Shown: positions 16,483 to 23,877 of the stretch, one piece after another
Position numbering within the stretch: the stretch's first letter is position 1
Layout: the number at the start of each line of letters is the position of its first letter
From: Candidatus Merdiplasma excrementigallinarum
GTDB taxonomy: Bacteria; Bacillota; Clostridia; Lachnospirales; Lachnospiraceae
Direction: 5' to 3'
Length of the DNA: 46,347 nucleotides
Assembly: GCA_018713435.1 (NCBI GenBank)
Contig: DVOS01000056.1
Coordinates: 1-46,347, forward strand
Notes under the pieces: generated by a model
The model's database searches: none
What the model was told of the DNA's origin: nothing
What the model saw: only the letters and a program-made list of their open reading frames with translations
Position numbers and translations under genes: made by a program

Positions 16483-18273
16483 ATGAAAGCCGCGGCAGCT
16501 TTCGGACAGGCTGCCACGGTGAAAAAGGTGCTGCAGTATATCCGCCATTACCGGATTTTTCTGCTGCTGTCCGTTTTGTGCGCGGCCGTTTCCGTGGCGC
16601 TTACCCTGTACAGCCCGATTCTGATCGGAGCTGCGGTGGACCAGGTACTGGGGCCCGGGCAGGTAAACTTTCCCGCAGTAGGCGGGATTCTGGTCAGGAT
16701 GGGGATTGTGACGGTTATAGCCGGAGCGGCCCAGTGGCTGATGAATATCTGCAACAATAAGATCAGCTACCACGTAATCCGGGATATGCGGCAGGACGCT
16801 TTCCGGAAAATCCAGGTCCTGCCCTTCGGCTACATTGACAGCCATCCCTACGGGGAGGTGGTAAGCCGGGTAATTGCGGATGTGGACCAGTTTTCAGACG
16901 GCCTTCTGATGGGATTTACCCAGCTGTTTACAGGCGTGCTGACCATTCTGGGAACCCTTGTGTTCATGTTCTCCATCAGCCCCCTGATTACGGTGGCTGT
17001 AATTGTGCTGACGCCCCTTTCCTTTGTGGTGGCCGGGTTTATCGCTTCCCGTACTTACAGCATGTTCCGGAAGCAGTCGGAGACCAGGGGCGAACAGACG
17101 GCCCTCATTGATGAGATGATCGGGAACCAGAAAGTGGTGAGAGCCTTTGGCTATGAGGAGGAATCCCAGCAGCGGTTTGACGAAATCAACGACCGTCTCC
17201 GGGACTGCTCCCTGAAAGCCACCTTTTATTCATCCCTCACCAACCCCTGCACTCGCTTTGTCAATTCCCTGGTGTATGCGGCGGTGGGGATCTTCGGCGC
17301 GGTAACGGCCATCGGCGGCGGAATCTCCGTAGGACAGCTGGTTTCCTTCTTAAGCTATGCCAACCAGTATACAAAACCCTTCAATGAGATTTCCGGCGTG
17401 GTGACGGAACTGCAGAACGCCCTGGCCTGCGCCGCCAGAGTGCTGGAACTGATTGAGGAGACACCGGAGACGCCGGAGGATGAGGATGCCCTGGAGCTGA
17501 CTCATCCGGACGGAAGCGTCAGCGTGGAACACGTATGGTTTTCCTATACGCCAGAGCAGCGATTGATTGAGGACTTTAACCTGGAGGTAAAACCGGGCCA
17601 GCGGATCGCCATTGTGGGGCCCACAGGATGCGGAAAATCCACGATGATCAATCTGCTGATGCGGTTTTACGATGCGCAGCAGGGCACCATCCGGGTTTCC
17701 GGTACGGATCTGCGTCATCTGACCCGCCGCTCTCTGCGGGCCGGATACGGGATGGTGCTGCAGGAAACCTGGCTGAAATCCGGAACAATCCGGGAGAATA
17801 TCGTGATGGGAAAACCGGACGCTTCCATGGAAGAAATAGTGGCCGCGGCGAAAGCCTCCCACGCCCACAGCTTTATCAAACGGCTTCCCCAGGGATATGA
17901 TACCGTTATCACCGAGGATGGCGGCGGACTTTCCCAGGGACAGAAACAGCTGCTTTGCATTACCCGGGTTATGCTCTGCCTGCCTCCCATGCTGATTCTG
18001 GATGAGGCTACCTCCTCCATTGACACCCGGACAGAAATACGAATCCAGCAGGCCTTTGCCACTATGATGCAGGGGCGGACCAGTTTTATTGTGGCCCACC
18101 GTCTTTCCACCATCCGGGAGGCGGATGTGATTCTGGTGATGAGGGACGGCCATATTGTGGAACAGGGAAATCACGAAACCCTGATGAAGAAAAAAGGATT
18201 CTACGAAAAGCTGTATAACAGCCAGTTTGTGGGAGCTTCCGCCTCCGGGGCGGATGCGCCGGCAGCCGTATAA
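16483..18273 (+). CDS. ABC exporter half-transporter, canonical catalytic site
   Basis: A 596-residue ABC half-transporter with six membrane helices (about residues 20-330) and a C-terminal ATP-binding domain. Motifs: Walker A GPTGCGKST, Walker B LILDEATSSID with the catalytic Glu present, and an intact switch His (VAHRLSTI). The signature is LSQGQ, a departure from LSGGQ. In a heterodimer this signature would face the defective Walker site of the upstream protein, leaving one working ATP site. I chose ATG 16483 because AAAGGAG precedes it; the frame is open far upstream within the previous gene, including a GTG at 16456. Together the two genes form one operon. Confidence 0.9.
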   Translation: MKAAAAFGQAATVKKVLQYIRHYRIFLLLSVLCAAVSVALTLYSPILIGAAVDQVLGPGQVNFPAVGGILVRMGIVTVIAGAAQWLMNICNNKISYHVIRDMRQDAFRKIQVLPFGYIDSHPYGEVVSRVIADVDQFSDGLLMGFTQLFTGVLTILGTLVFMFSISPLITVAVIVLTPLSFVVAGFIASRTYSMFRKQSETRGEQTALIDEMIGNQKVVRAFGYEEESQQRFDEINDRLRDCSLKATFYSSLTNPCTRFVNSLVYAAVGIFGAVTAIGGGISVGQLVSFLSYANQYTKPFNEISGVVTELQNALACAARVLELIEETPETPEDEDALELTHPDGSVSVEHVWFSYTPEQRLIEDFNLEVKPGQRIAIVGPTGCGKSTMINLLMRFYDAQQGTIRVSGTDLRHLTRRSLRAGYGMVLQETWLKSGTIRENIVMGKPDASMEEIVAAAKASHAHSFIKRLPQGYDTVITEDGGGLSQGQKQLLCITRVMLCLPPMLILDEATSSIDTRTEIRIQQAFATMMQGRTSFIVAHRLSTIREADVILVMRDGHIVEQGNHETLMKKKGFYEKLYNSQFVGASASGADAPAAV

Positions 18274-18299
18274 AGAACAGATGGAAAGGATAAACAAGG

Positions 18300-18743
18300 A
18301 TGATGGAGATTAAAATCAAGAAGCTGAACGAAAAAGCCATGCTGCCCTCCGGCGGTTCCGCGAAGGCGGCGGGCTATGACCTGTACGCCTGCCTGGAGGA
18401 AGATACGCTTGTGATTGCGCCCCATACGACCGCCTTGGTGGGAACCGGTCTGGCAGCGGCCATTCCGGAAGGATATTTTGGCGGAATCTTTGCCAGAAGC
18501 GGACTGGCTTCCAAGCAGGGGCTGCGGCCCGCCAACTGCGTGGGCGTGGTAGACGCGGATTACCGGGGCGAAATCAAGGTGGCTCTTCACAATGATACGG
18601 ACCAGCCTCAAAAAATCGCAGACGGGGAGCGGATCGCCCAGCTGGTGGTACTGCCTTTCCTGGCGGTATCCTTTCAGGTAACGGATGAACTGGATGAGAC
18701 CGAGCGGGGTGCCGGAGGCTTTGGCCATACTGGAAGAAAATAA
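18300..18743 (+). CDS. dut: Deoxyuridine 5'-triphosphate nucleotidohydrolase (dUTPase)
   Basis: Hydrolyses dUTP to dUMP and pyrophosphate, keeping uracil out of DNA and supplying dUMP for thymidylate synthesis. All five motifs of the trimeric dUTPase family are visible in the 147-residue protein: AAGYDLYA, FARSGLASKQGL, VDADYRGEIKV, GERIAQLVVLP and the glycine-rich C-terminal ERGAGGFGHTG. The gene opens with two ATG codons (18300 and 18303); GGAAAGGA lies 10-13 bases upstream. It follows the ABC exporter by 26 bases. Confidence 0.96.
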   Translation: MMEIKIKKLNEKAMLPSGGSAKAAGYDLYACLEEDTLVIAPHTTALVGTGLAAAIPEGYFGGIFARSGLASKQGLRPANCVGVVDADYRGEIKVALHNDTDQPQKIADGERIAQLVVLPFLAVSFQVTDELDETERGAGGFGHTGRK

Positions 18744-18759
18744 GGCAGTGCTTTGCGGA

Positions 18760-18817
18760 GAGATGGAAGAGTTCACATCCTTTCAGCCGGGATGCGGAAA
18801 TCTTCCATCTCATCTTT
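18760..18817. terminator. Convergent terminator between dut and the importer permease
   Basis: GAGATGGAAGA (18760-18770) pairs with TCTTCCATCTC (18801-18811), with an inner CATCC/GGATG arm and a T-rich end. It overlaps the stop region of the minus-strand gene. Confidence 0.75.
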
Positions 18818-19626
18818 TACCGGGGAGAGCGGATGCGCCGCAGGTATCTTCGTTCCGCCAGGGCCAGGGCCAGATAGAGCAGCAGGGCGATTATGCACAG
18901 AATGACGATCCCTGTAATCACCAGGTTCAGCTGGAAGGTCTGGCTGCCGTAGATAATCAGATAGCCCAGCCCCATGCGTGATCCGATGAATTCTCCGATG
19001 ATGACTCCCACCAGGCAGAGGCCGATGTTTACCTTCAGAATGCTGATAAACAGGGGGATGGTTCCGGGAAGCACCACTTTAAAAAGCTCATCCCTCCGGT
19101 TGCCCTGCAAAGTCCTAATCAGCTTGATTTTTTCCGGATCTGTCTGCTGGAAGCCGGTGTAAAGATTTAAAATCATGCCGAAGATGGCCACAGAGACGCC
19201 GGCCGTAATGATGGTGCGCATATTGGCGCCCAGCCACACAATCAGAAGAGGGGCCAGGGCGGATTTGGGCAGACTGTTTAATACCACCAGATAGGGCTCC
19301 AGCACCTCTGAGACGGAGGGACTCCACCAGAGGAGTATGGCCGTGGCAAGGCCCAGAATCACGGTGAGGAAAAAGCTTGCCAGAGTTTCCAGAAGCGTGA
19401 TGCCTGTGTGGCGGAAAATGCTTCCGTCCTGTCCCATAGAAGCGGCCGTGCCGACGATGCGGGAGGGACTGGAAAAGATGAAAGCGTCAATCCACCCCAG
19501 ACCGGCAGCTGTTTCCCACAGAGCCAGGAAGAAAAGGATAAGGGCGACCCGGCAGAAGAGCACCCTGCGGCGGTGATGCTTTTGCCGGAGCAGATAGTTT
19601 TTCTGGGCGTTTGAGAGTTCTGCCAT
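18817..19626 (-). CDS. ABC importer permease, NitT/TauT type
   Basis: A 269-residue integral membrane permease of the nitrate/sulfonate/taurine/thiamine-precursor importer group (SsuC/TauC/ThiX-like). It has about six membrane segments, a basic N-terminal tail, the FFLTVILGLATAILL helix, and the EAA-type coupling region around LIRTLQGNRRDELFKVVLP. The start ATG at 19626 lies 1 base after the stop codon of the ATPase gene, and GGAGCTG in the end of that gene serves as ribosome binding site. The substrate cannot be inferred, because no binding-protein gene is adjacent. Confidence 0.88.
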   Translation of the reverse strand: MAELSNAQKNYLLRQKHHRRRVLFCRVALILFFLALWETAAGLGWIDAFIFSSPSRIVGTAASMGQDGSIFRHTGITLLETLASFFLTVILGLATAILLWWSPSVSEVLEPYLVVLNSLPKSALAPLLIVWLGANMRTIITAGVSVAIFGMILNLYTGFQQTDPEKIKLIRTLQGNRRDELFKVVLPGTIPLFISILKVNIGLCLVGVIIGEFIGSRMGLGYLIIYGSQTFQLNLVITGIVILCIIALLLYLALALAERRYLRRIRSPR

Positions 19627-19627
19627 A

Positions 19628-20386
19628 TTATTTCAGCTCCTTCCAGATCAGATTAAAATATTCTTTAAATTCCGGGGCGCTCCGGGAGAGCAGAGGGGTG
19701 CGCTCCTCCAGGCTTAAACGGACCGGCAGGATTTTGCGGATGGCAGCGGGACGGGATGAGAGGATGATGATCCGATCCGCCACGCTGATGGCCTCCGAAA
19801 GGTCATGGGTTACCATCACGGCTGTTTTTTTCTGTTTTTTCAGTATTTTGTATATATCGTCACAGACGCTGATCCGGGTCAGATAGTCCAGAGCCGAGAA
19901 GGGTTCATCCAGCAGAAGAAGGGCAGGATTGGGGGCCAGCGTCCGGATCAGGGCCGCTCTCTGGCGCATACCGCCTGAGAGCTGGCTGGGACGGGCATTT
20001 TTGAATGTGGCCAGGCCGTAGTCCTCCAGCATCTGTTCGACTCTCAGCAGGTTCTTTTCCGTAAGACGGTGCTGGATCTCCAGGCCCAGGACGGCATTCT
20101 GGTAAATGGTGCGCCATTCCAGCAGATGATCCTTCTGCAGCATATAGCCGACGGCGGCCCGGCTTTGGGACACAGGCTTTCCATCCAGGAGAATGTCTCC
20201 CTTTTCCGGCAGAAGAAGTCCGGAAATTAAAGAAAGCAGCGTGGATTTTCCACAGCCGCTGGGTCCGACAATCGCGATAAATTCTCCCTTTTCCACCTGG
20301 AAAGAGAGATCGGAGAGAGCGCAGGTTTCGCCGCCTGCGCTGTGATAGGCGTAGGAAAGGTGTTCAACCTTCAGCAGCGGGTTCAC
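19628..20386 (-). CDS. ABC importer ATP-binding protein, NitT/TauT type
   Basis: A 252-residue ATPase that would power the permease encoded next to it. Motifs: Walker A GPSGCGKST, Q-loop MLQKDHLLEW, signature LSGGMRQR, Walker B LLLLDEPFSALD and switch His VTHDLSE. These match the SsuB/TauB/ThiZ group. I place the start at a GTG (20386) because AAAGGAGG lies 7 bases upstream; the frame is open farther upstream but that part belongs to the divergent queH region. Two-gene operon with the permease. Confidence 0.9.
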   Translation of the reverse strand: MNPLLKVEHLSYAYHSAGGETCALSDLSFQVEKGEFIAIVGPSGCGKSTLLSLISGLLLPEKGDILLDGKPVSQSRAAVGYMLQKDHLLEWRTIYQNAVLGLEIQHRLTEKNLLRVEQMLEDYGLATFKNARPSQLSGGMRQRAALIRTLAPNPALLLLDEPFSALDYLTRISVCDDIYKILKKQKKTAVMVTHDLSEAISVADRIIILSSRPAAIRKILPVRLSLEERTPLLSRSAPEFKEYFNLIWKELK

Positions 20387-20399
20387 ATGGGGACCTCCT

Positions 20400-20428
20400 T
20401 TGACAGTATTTATAACATATTCTATGAG
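20400..20428 (+). promoter_or_regulatory. queH promoter
   Basis: TTGACA (20400-20405), 17-base spacer and TATGAG (20423-20428). It points toward queH and lies between the divergent genes. Confidence 0.55.
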
Positions 20429-20485
20429 ATTCGACGGATTTGGTGTATCATAAGAAAAAGGATTCAGGGAAAGGACAGGATCAGT

Positions 20486-21148
20486 ATGAACAGGATCAAC
20501 TACCAGAAAGAGCTGGACCGGGTGCTGGAAGCGCTGCCTGAGGGGCAGGTTCCCACCCTGTTTCTCCACAGCTGCTGCGCCCCCTGCAGCAGCTATGTGC
20601 TGGAGTATCTCTCCCGGTTTTTTGAGATCACGGTTTTTTATTACAATCCCAATATATCGCCGGAAGATGAGTACAGGAAGCGGGTAAAGGAGCAGCAGCG
20701 GCTGATCCGGGAACTTCCGGCTGTTCATCCGGTACATTTCAGGGAGGGAGAATACCGCCCTTCTGATTTTTTTGCGGCGGTAAAAGGGCTGGAGCATATC
20801 CGGGAAGGGGGAGAGCGGTGCTTTGCCTGCTACGAGCTGCGGCTGCGGGAAGCCGCCAGACTGGCTGCCGCCGGCGGTTACGACTATTTTGCCACCACCC
20901 TGTCCATCAGCCCCTTAAAAAACGCAGATAAGCTGAATGAAATCGGAGAGCGGCTGGGAGAGGAGTACGGCGTGCGCCATCTGTCCGCTGATTTCAAAAA
21001 GAAAAACGGCTACCGGCGGTCCATAGAGCTCTCCCGGGACTACGGTCTTTACCGGCAGGACTACTGCGGGTGTGTTTTTTCCAAACGGGAGCGGGTGGAG
21101 CAAAAAAAAGACCAGGCTCTGGAAAGCAAATTGACTTCACAGGAATGA
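20486..21148 (+). CDS. queH: Epoxyqueuosine reductase QueH
   Basis: Iron-sulfur enzyme (DUF208 family) that reduces epoxyqueuosine to queuosine in tRNA, the final step of queuosine synthesis; it replaces the unrelated QueG in many bacteria. The 220-residue protein has the family cysteines: SCCAPCSS near the N-terminus, RCFACYELR in the middle and DYCGCVFS near the C-terminus. YYNPNISP and TLSISPLKNADKL are also typical. I chose ATG 20486 because AGGA lies about 6 bases upstream and the family begins here; the longer open frame starts inside the divergent ABC gene. Its 3' end contains the -35 box of the argH promoter. Confidence 0.94.
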   Translation: MNRINYQKELDRVLEALPEGQVPTLFLHSCCAPCSSYVLEYLSRFFEITVFYYNPNISPEDEYRKRVKEQQRLIRELPAVHPVHFREGEYRPSDFFAAVKGLEHIREGGERCFACYELRLREAARLAAAGGYDYFATTLSISPLKNADKLNEIGERLGEEYGVRHLSADFKKKNGYRRSIELSRDYGLYRQDYCGCVFSKRERVEQKKDQALESKLTSQE

Positions 21149-21175
21149 TAGGGTAAAATCCTATCTATGTAGGAT
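21131..21175 (+). promoter_or_regulatory. argH promoter with overlapping palindromes
   Basis: TTGACT (21131-21136), 17-base spacer and TAAAAT (21154-21159) make a good promoter whose -35 lies inside the end of queH. Two inverted repeats overlap it: GATAGG/CCTATC (21147-21165) around the -10, and ATCCTA/TAGGAT (21158-21175) at the expected start site. They share bases and could be an operator. They do not resemble the usual ARG box. Confidence 0.6.
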
Positions 21176-21197
21176 TACAATTCAGGAGGAATAAGGA

Positions 21198-22604
21198 ATG
21201 GCACAGCTTTGGGGCGGAAGATTTACAAAAGAAACGGATCAGCTGGTTTACAATTTTAACGCGTCAATCTCTTTTGACCGGAAGTTTTACCGGGAGGATA
21301 TACAGGGCAGCATCGCTCATGTCACCATGCTGGCAAAGCAGGGAATCCTGACAGAACAGGAACGGGATCAGATCATTGCCGGCCTTCGGGGCATTCTGGA
21401 GGATGTGGAGGCGGGCAGGCTTCCGATTACAGAGAAGTATGAGGATATTCATAGCTTTGTGGAGGCAAATCTGATAGAGCGCATCGGAGATACGGGAAAG
21501 AAGCTGCACACCGGCCGCAGCAGAAACGACCAGGTAGCCCTTGACATGCGTCTTTATACCAGAAAAGAGGTGCTGGAGACGGACGGGCTCCTTTTTGATC
21601 TCCAGAAAACTTTGCTGGATATTATGGAAAAAAGCACGGATGTCTATATGCCGGGCTTTACCCATCTGCAGAAGGCGCAGCCGGTGACCCTGGCCCACCA
21701 TATAGGCGCTTACTTTGAGATGTTTAAGAGGGATCGAGGACGCCTGGCCGATATTTATGAGAGGATGAATTACTGTCCTCTGGGAGCGGGCGCTCTGGCC
21801 GGAACCACCTATCCGCTGGATCGGGAGTACACCGCCAGCCTGCTGGGTTTTTACGGCCCCACCTTAAACAGCATGGATTCCGTTTCAGATCGGGATTATC
21901 TGATCGAGTTTCTGGGGGCATTGGCTACCATCATGATGCACCTGAGCCGTTTCTGCGAGGAGATTATCCTCTGGAATTCCAATGAGTACGGGTTTGTGGA
22001 AATCGACGATGGCTACAGCACCGGCAGCAGCATTATGCCCCAGAAGAAAAATCCGGACATCGCGGAGCTGATCCGGGGAAAAACAGGAAGAGTGTACGGG
22101 GCTCTTCTGTCCCTGCTCACCACCATGAAAGGGCTTCCCCTGGCTTACAATAAAGATATGCAGGAGGATAAGGAACTGACCTTTGACGCCATCGATACGG
22201 TGAAGGGATGTGTGGAACTGTTTCGGGGCATGATCGCCACCATGAAATTTTCCCGGGAAACCATGGAGGCCTCAGCCAGACGGGGATTTACCAACGCTAC
22301 GGACGCGGCGGATTATCTGGTAAATCACGGCGTGCCCTTCAGGGACGCCCATGGAATCGTGGGAAAACTGGTGCTGCACTGCCTGGAGCGGGGCATCAGC
22401 CTGGATGAGATGAGCCTGGAGGAATATCAGGCCATCAGCCCGGTATTCGGACCAGATATTTATGAGGCCATCAGCCTGAAAACCTGCGTGGAGAAGAGAG
22501 TGACCCTGGGGGCTCCCGGGCAGCAGGCCATGGAACAGGTGATCCGGCTGGAGCAAACCTATCTGAAAGAGCATGGAAAACTGGCGGATACAAAAAAATC
22601 TTGA
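21198..22604 (+). CDS. argH: Argininosuccinate lyase
   Basis: Cleaves argininosuccinate to arginine and fumarate, the last step of arginine synthesis, as a cytoplasmic tetramer. The 468-residue protein begins with the typical LWGGRFTKETD, contains HTGRSRNDQVALDMRL and the fumarase-superfamily signature GSSIMPQKKNPDIAE with its flexible-loop Ser. AGGAGGAATAAGG lies just upstream of the ATG. argG, usually next to argH, is not present here, so argH is under its own promoter. The asd promoter overlaps its stop codon. Confidence 0.97.
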   Translation: MAQLWGGRFTKETDQLVYNFNASISFDRKFYREDIQGSIAHVTMLAKQGILTEQERDQIIAGLRGILEDVEAGRLPITEKYEDIHSFVEANLIERIGDTGKKLHTGRSRNDQVALDMRLYTRKEVLETDGLLFDLQKTLLDIMEKSTDVYMPGFTHLQKAQPVTLAHHIGAYFEMFKRDRGRLADIYERMNYCPLGAGALAGTTYPLDREYTASLLGFYGPTLNSMDSVSDRDYLIEFLGALATIMMHLSRFCEEIILWNSNEYGFVEIDDGYSTGSSIMPQKKNPDIAELIRGKTGRVYGALLSLLTTMKGLPLAYNKDMQEDKELTFDAIDTVKGCVELFRGMIATMKFSRETMEASARRGFTNATDAADYLVNHGVPFRDAHGIVGKLVLHCLERGISLDEMSLEEYQAISPVFGPDIYEAISLKTCVEKRVTLGAPGQQAMEQVIRLEQTYLKEHGKLADTKKS

Positions 22605-22629
22605 CAAAGATACGTCTCTGGTGTACATT
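22601..22629 (+). promoter_or_regulatory. asd promoter
   Basis: TTGACA (22601-22606), 17-base spacer and TACATT (22624-22629). The -35 overlaps the argH stop codon. Confidence 0.7.
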
Positions 22630-22681
22630 TGTCGATGAGTGACGCACACACCAGAGGATATAAGATGAGGAGAATGAAAAA

Positions 22682-23767
22682 ATGGAACAGAAACTGAAAG
22701 TAGGAATTTTAGGAGCCACCGGTATGGTAGGCCAGCGGTTTATCTCACTGCTGGAAAATCATCCCTGGTTTCAGGTAACCACCCTGGCAGCCAGCCCCAG
22801 AAGCGCGGGGAAAACCTATGAGGAGGCGGTGGGCGGACGCTGGAAGATGAAAACGCCCATGCCGGAAGAAGTTAAAAATATGGTGGTTATGAATGTGAAT
22901 GATGTGGAGCATGTGGCCTCTACGGTTGACTTTGTATTTTCCGCTGTGGATATGACCAAGGAGGAGATCCGGAAAATTGAGGAGGAGTACGCGAAGACGG
23001 AAACCCCGGTGGTTTCCAACAACAGCGCCCACCGCTGGACCCCGGACGTACCCATGGTGATTCCAGAGATCAATCCGGAGCATTTTGAGGTGATTCAGTA
23101 CCAGAAACAGCGTCTGGGCACCACCCGGGGCTTTATTGCCGTAAAGCCCAACTGTTCGATCCAGTCCTACACGCCGGCCTTGAGCGCCTGGAAAGAGTTT
23201 GAGCCCTATGAGGTGACAGCCACTACCTATCAGGCAATCTCCGGTGCGGGAAAAACCTTTAAGGACTGGCCGGAGATGGTGGAGAATGTAATTCCCTACA
23301 TCGGCGGGGAAGAAGAGAAGAGCGAGATGGAGCCCATGAAAATCTGGGGCCATATTGAGGACGGAGTGATCAAAGCGGCGGACAGCCCAGTGATTACCTG
23401 CCAGTGCGTGCGGGTGCCGGTACTGGACGGCCATACGGCGGCAGTATTTGTGAAATTCAGAAAGAAGCCTACAAAAGAAGAACTGATCGATCGGCTGGTT
23501 CATTATAAGGGACTTCCCCAGGAACTGAATCTTCCCAGCGCTCCCAAGCAGTTTATCCAGTATCTGGAAGAGGATAACCGTCCCCAGGTGAAGCTGGATG
23601 TGGATTACGAGAGAGGCATGGGCGTGTCCATCGGACGGATCAGAGAGGATAAGGTTTACGATTTCAAGTTCATCGGCCTTTCCCACAACACCGTAAGGGG
23701 CGCGGCAGGCGGCGCTATTCTCTGCGCGGAAACCTTGGTGGCAAAGAAGTATATCCAGCCAAAATGA
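22682..23767 (+). CDS. asd: Aspartate-semialdehyde dehydrogenase
   Basis: NADPH-dependent enzyme making aspartate semialdehyde from aspartyl phosphate, the branch point for lysine, diaminopimelate, threonine and methionine. The 361-residue protein has the N-terminal nucleotide-binding GILGATGMVGQRF, the active-site Cys in VKPNCSIQ, and the His in VPVLDGHTAAVFV. The overall pattern, including the C-terminal FIGLSHNTVRGAAGGA, is of the archaeal/fungal-type enzyme found in many Clostridia rather than the E. coli type. The start has GAGGAGAATG about 8 bases upstream. No lysine-pathway gene is adjacent. Confidence 0.95.
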   Translation: MEQKLKVGILGATGMVGQRFISLLENHPWFQVTTLAASPRSAGKTYEEAVGGRWKMKTPMPEEVKNMVVMNVNDVEHVASTVDFVFSAVDMTKEEIRKIEEEYAKTETPVVSNNSAHRWTPDVPMVIPEINPEHFEVIQYQKQRLGTTRGFIAVKPNCSIQSYTPALSAWKEFEPYEVTATTYQAISGAGKTFKDWPEMVENVIPYIGGEEEKSEMEPMKIWGHIEDGVIKAADSPVITCQCVRVPVLDGHTAAVFVKFRKKPTKEELIDRLVHYKGLPQELNLPSAPKQFIQYLEEDNRPQVKLDVDYERGMGVSIGRIREDKVYDFKFIGLSHNTVRGAAGGAILCAETLVAKKYIQPK

Positions 23768-23788
23768 TTTCCCCCGCTGAACTGGGGC

Positions 23789-23818
23789 TTGCAAAAATCG
23801 AATAAAGTAACGTATAAT
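23789..23818 (+). promoter_or_regulatory. topB promoter
   Basis: TTGCAA (23789-23794), 18-base spacer and TATAAT (23813-23818), directly upstream of a hairpin and topB. Confidence 0.6.
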
Positions 23819-23819
23819 A

Positions 23820-23857
23820 GGGACTGATACGGTTTCGACCGGCATGAGTCCCTGTTT
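23820..23857 (+). other. Hairpin at the topB transcription start region
   Basis: GGGACT (23820-23825) pairs with AGTCCC (23847-23852), with an inner CGGT-TTCG-ACCG tetraloop stem, and TGTTTT follows. It could be a terminator for asd, a 5' mRNA hairpin, or an attenuator. Its first arm begins right after the -10 box. Confidence 0.6.
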
Positions 23858-23877
23858 TATGTTACTGGAGGAATGGA

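Noticed and set aside
23826-23843. tmRNA-like string GGTTTCGAC in the topB leader.
   Set aside because: The rest of a tmRNA (tag reading frame, CCA end, acceptor stem partner) is absent downstream; the string is part of a simple hairpin.
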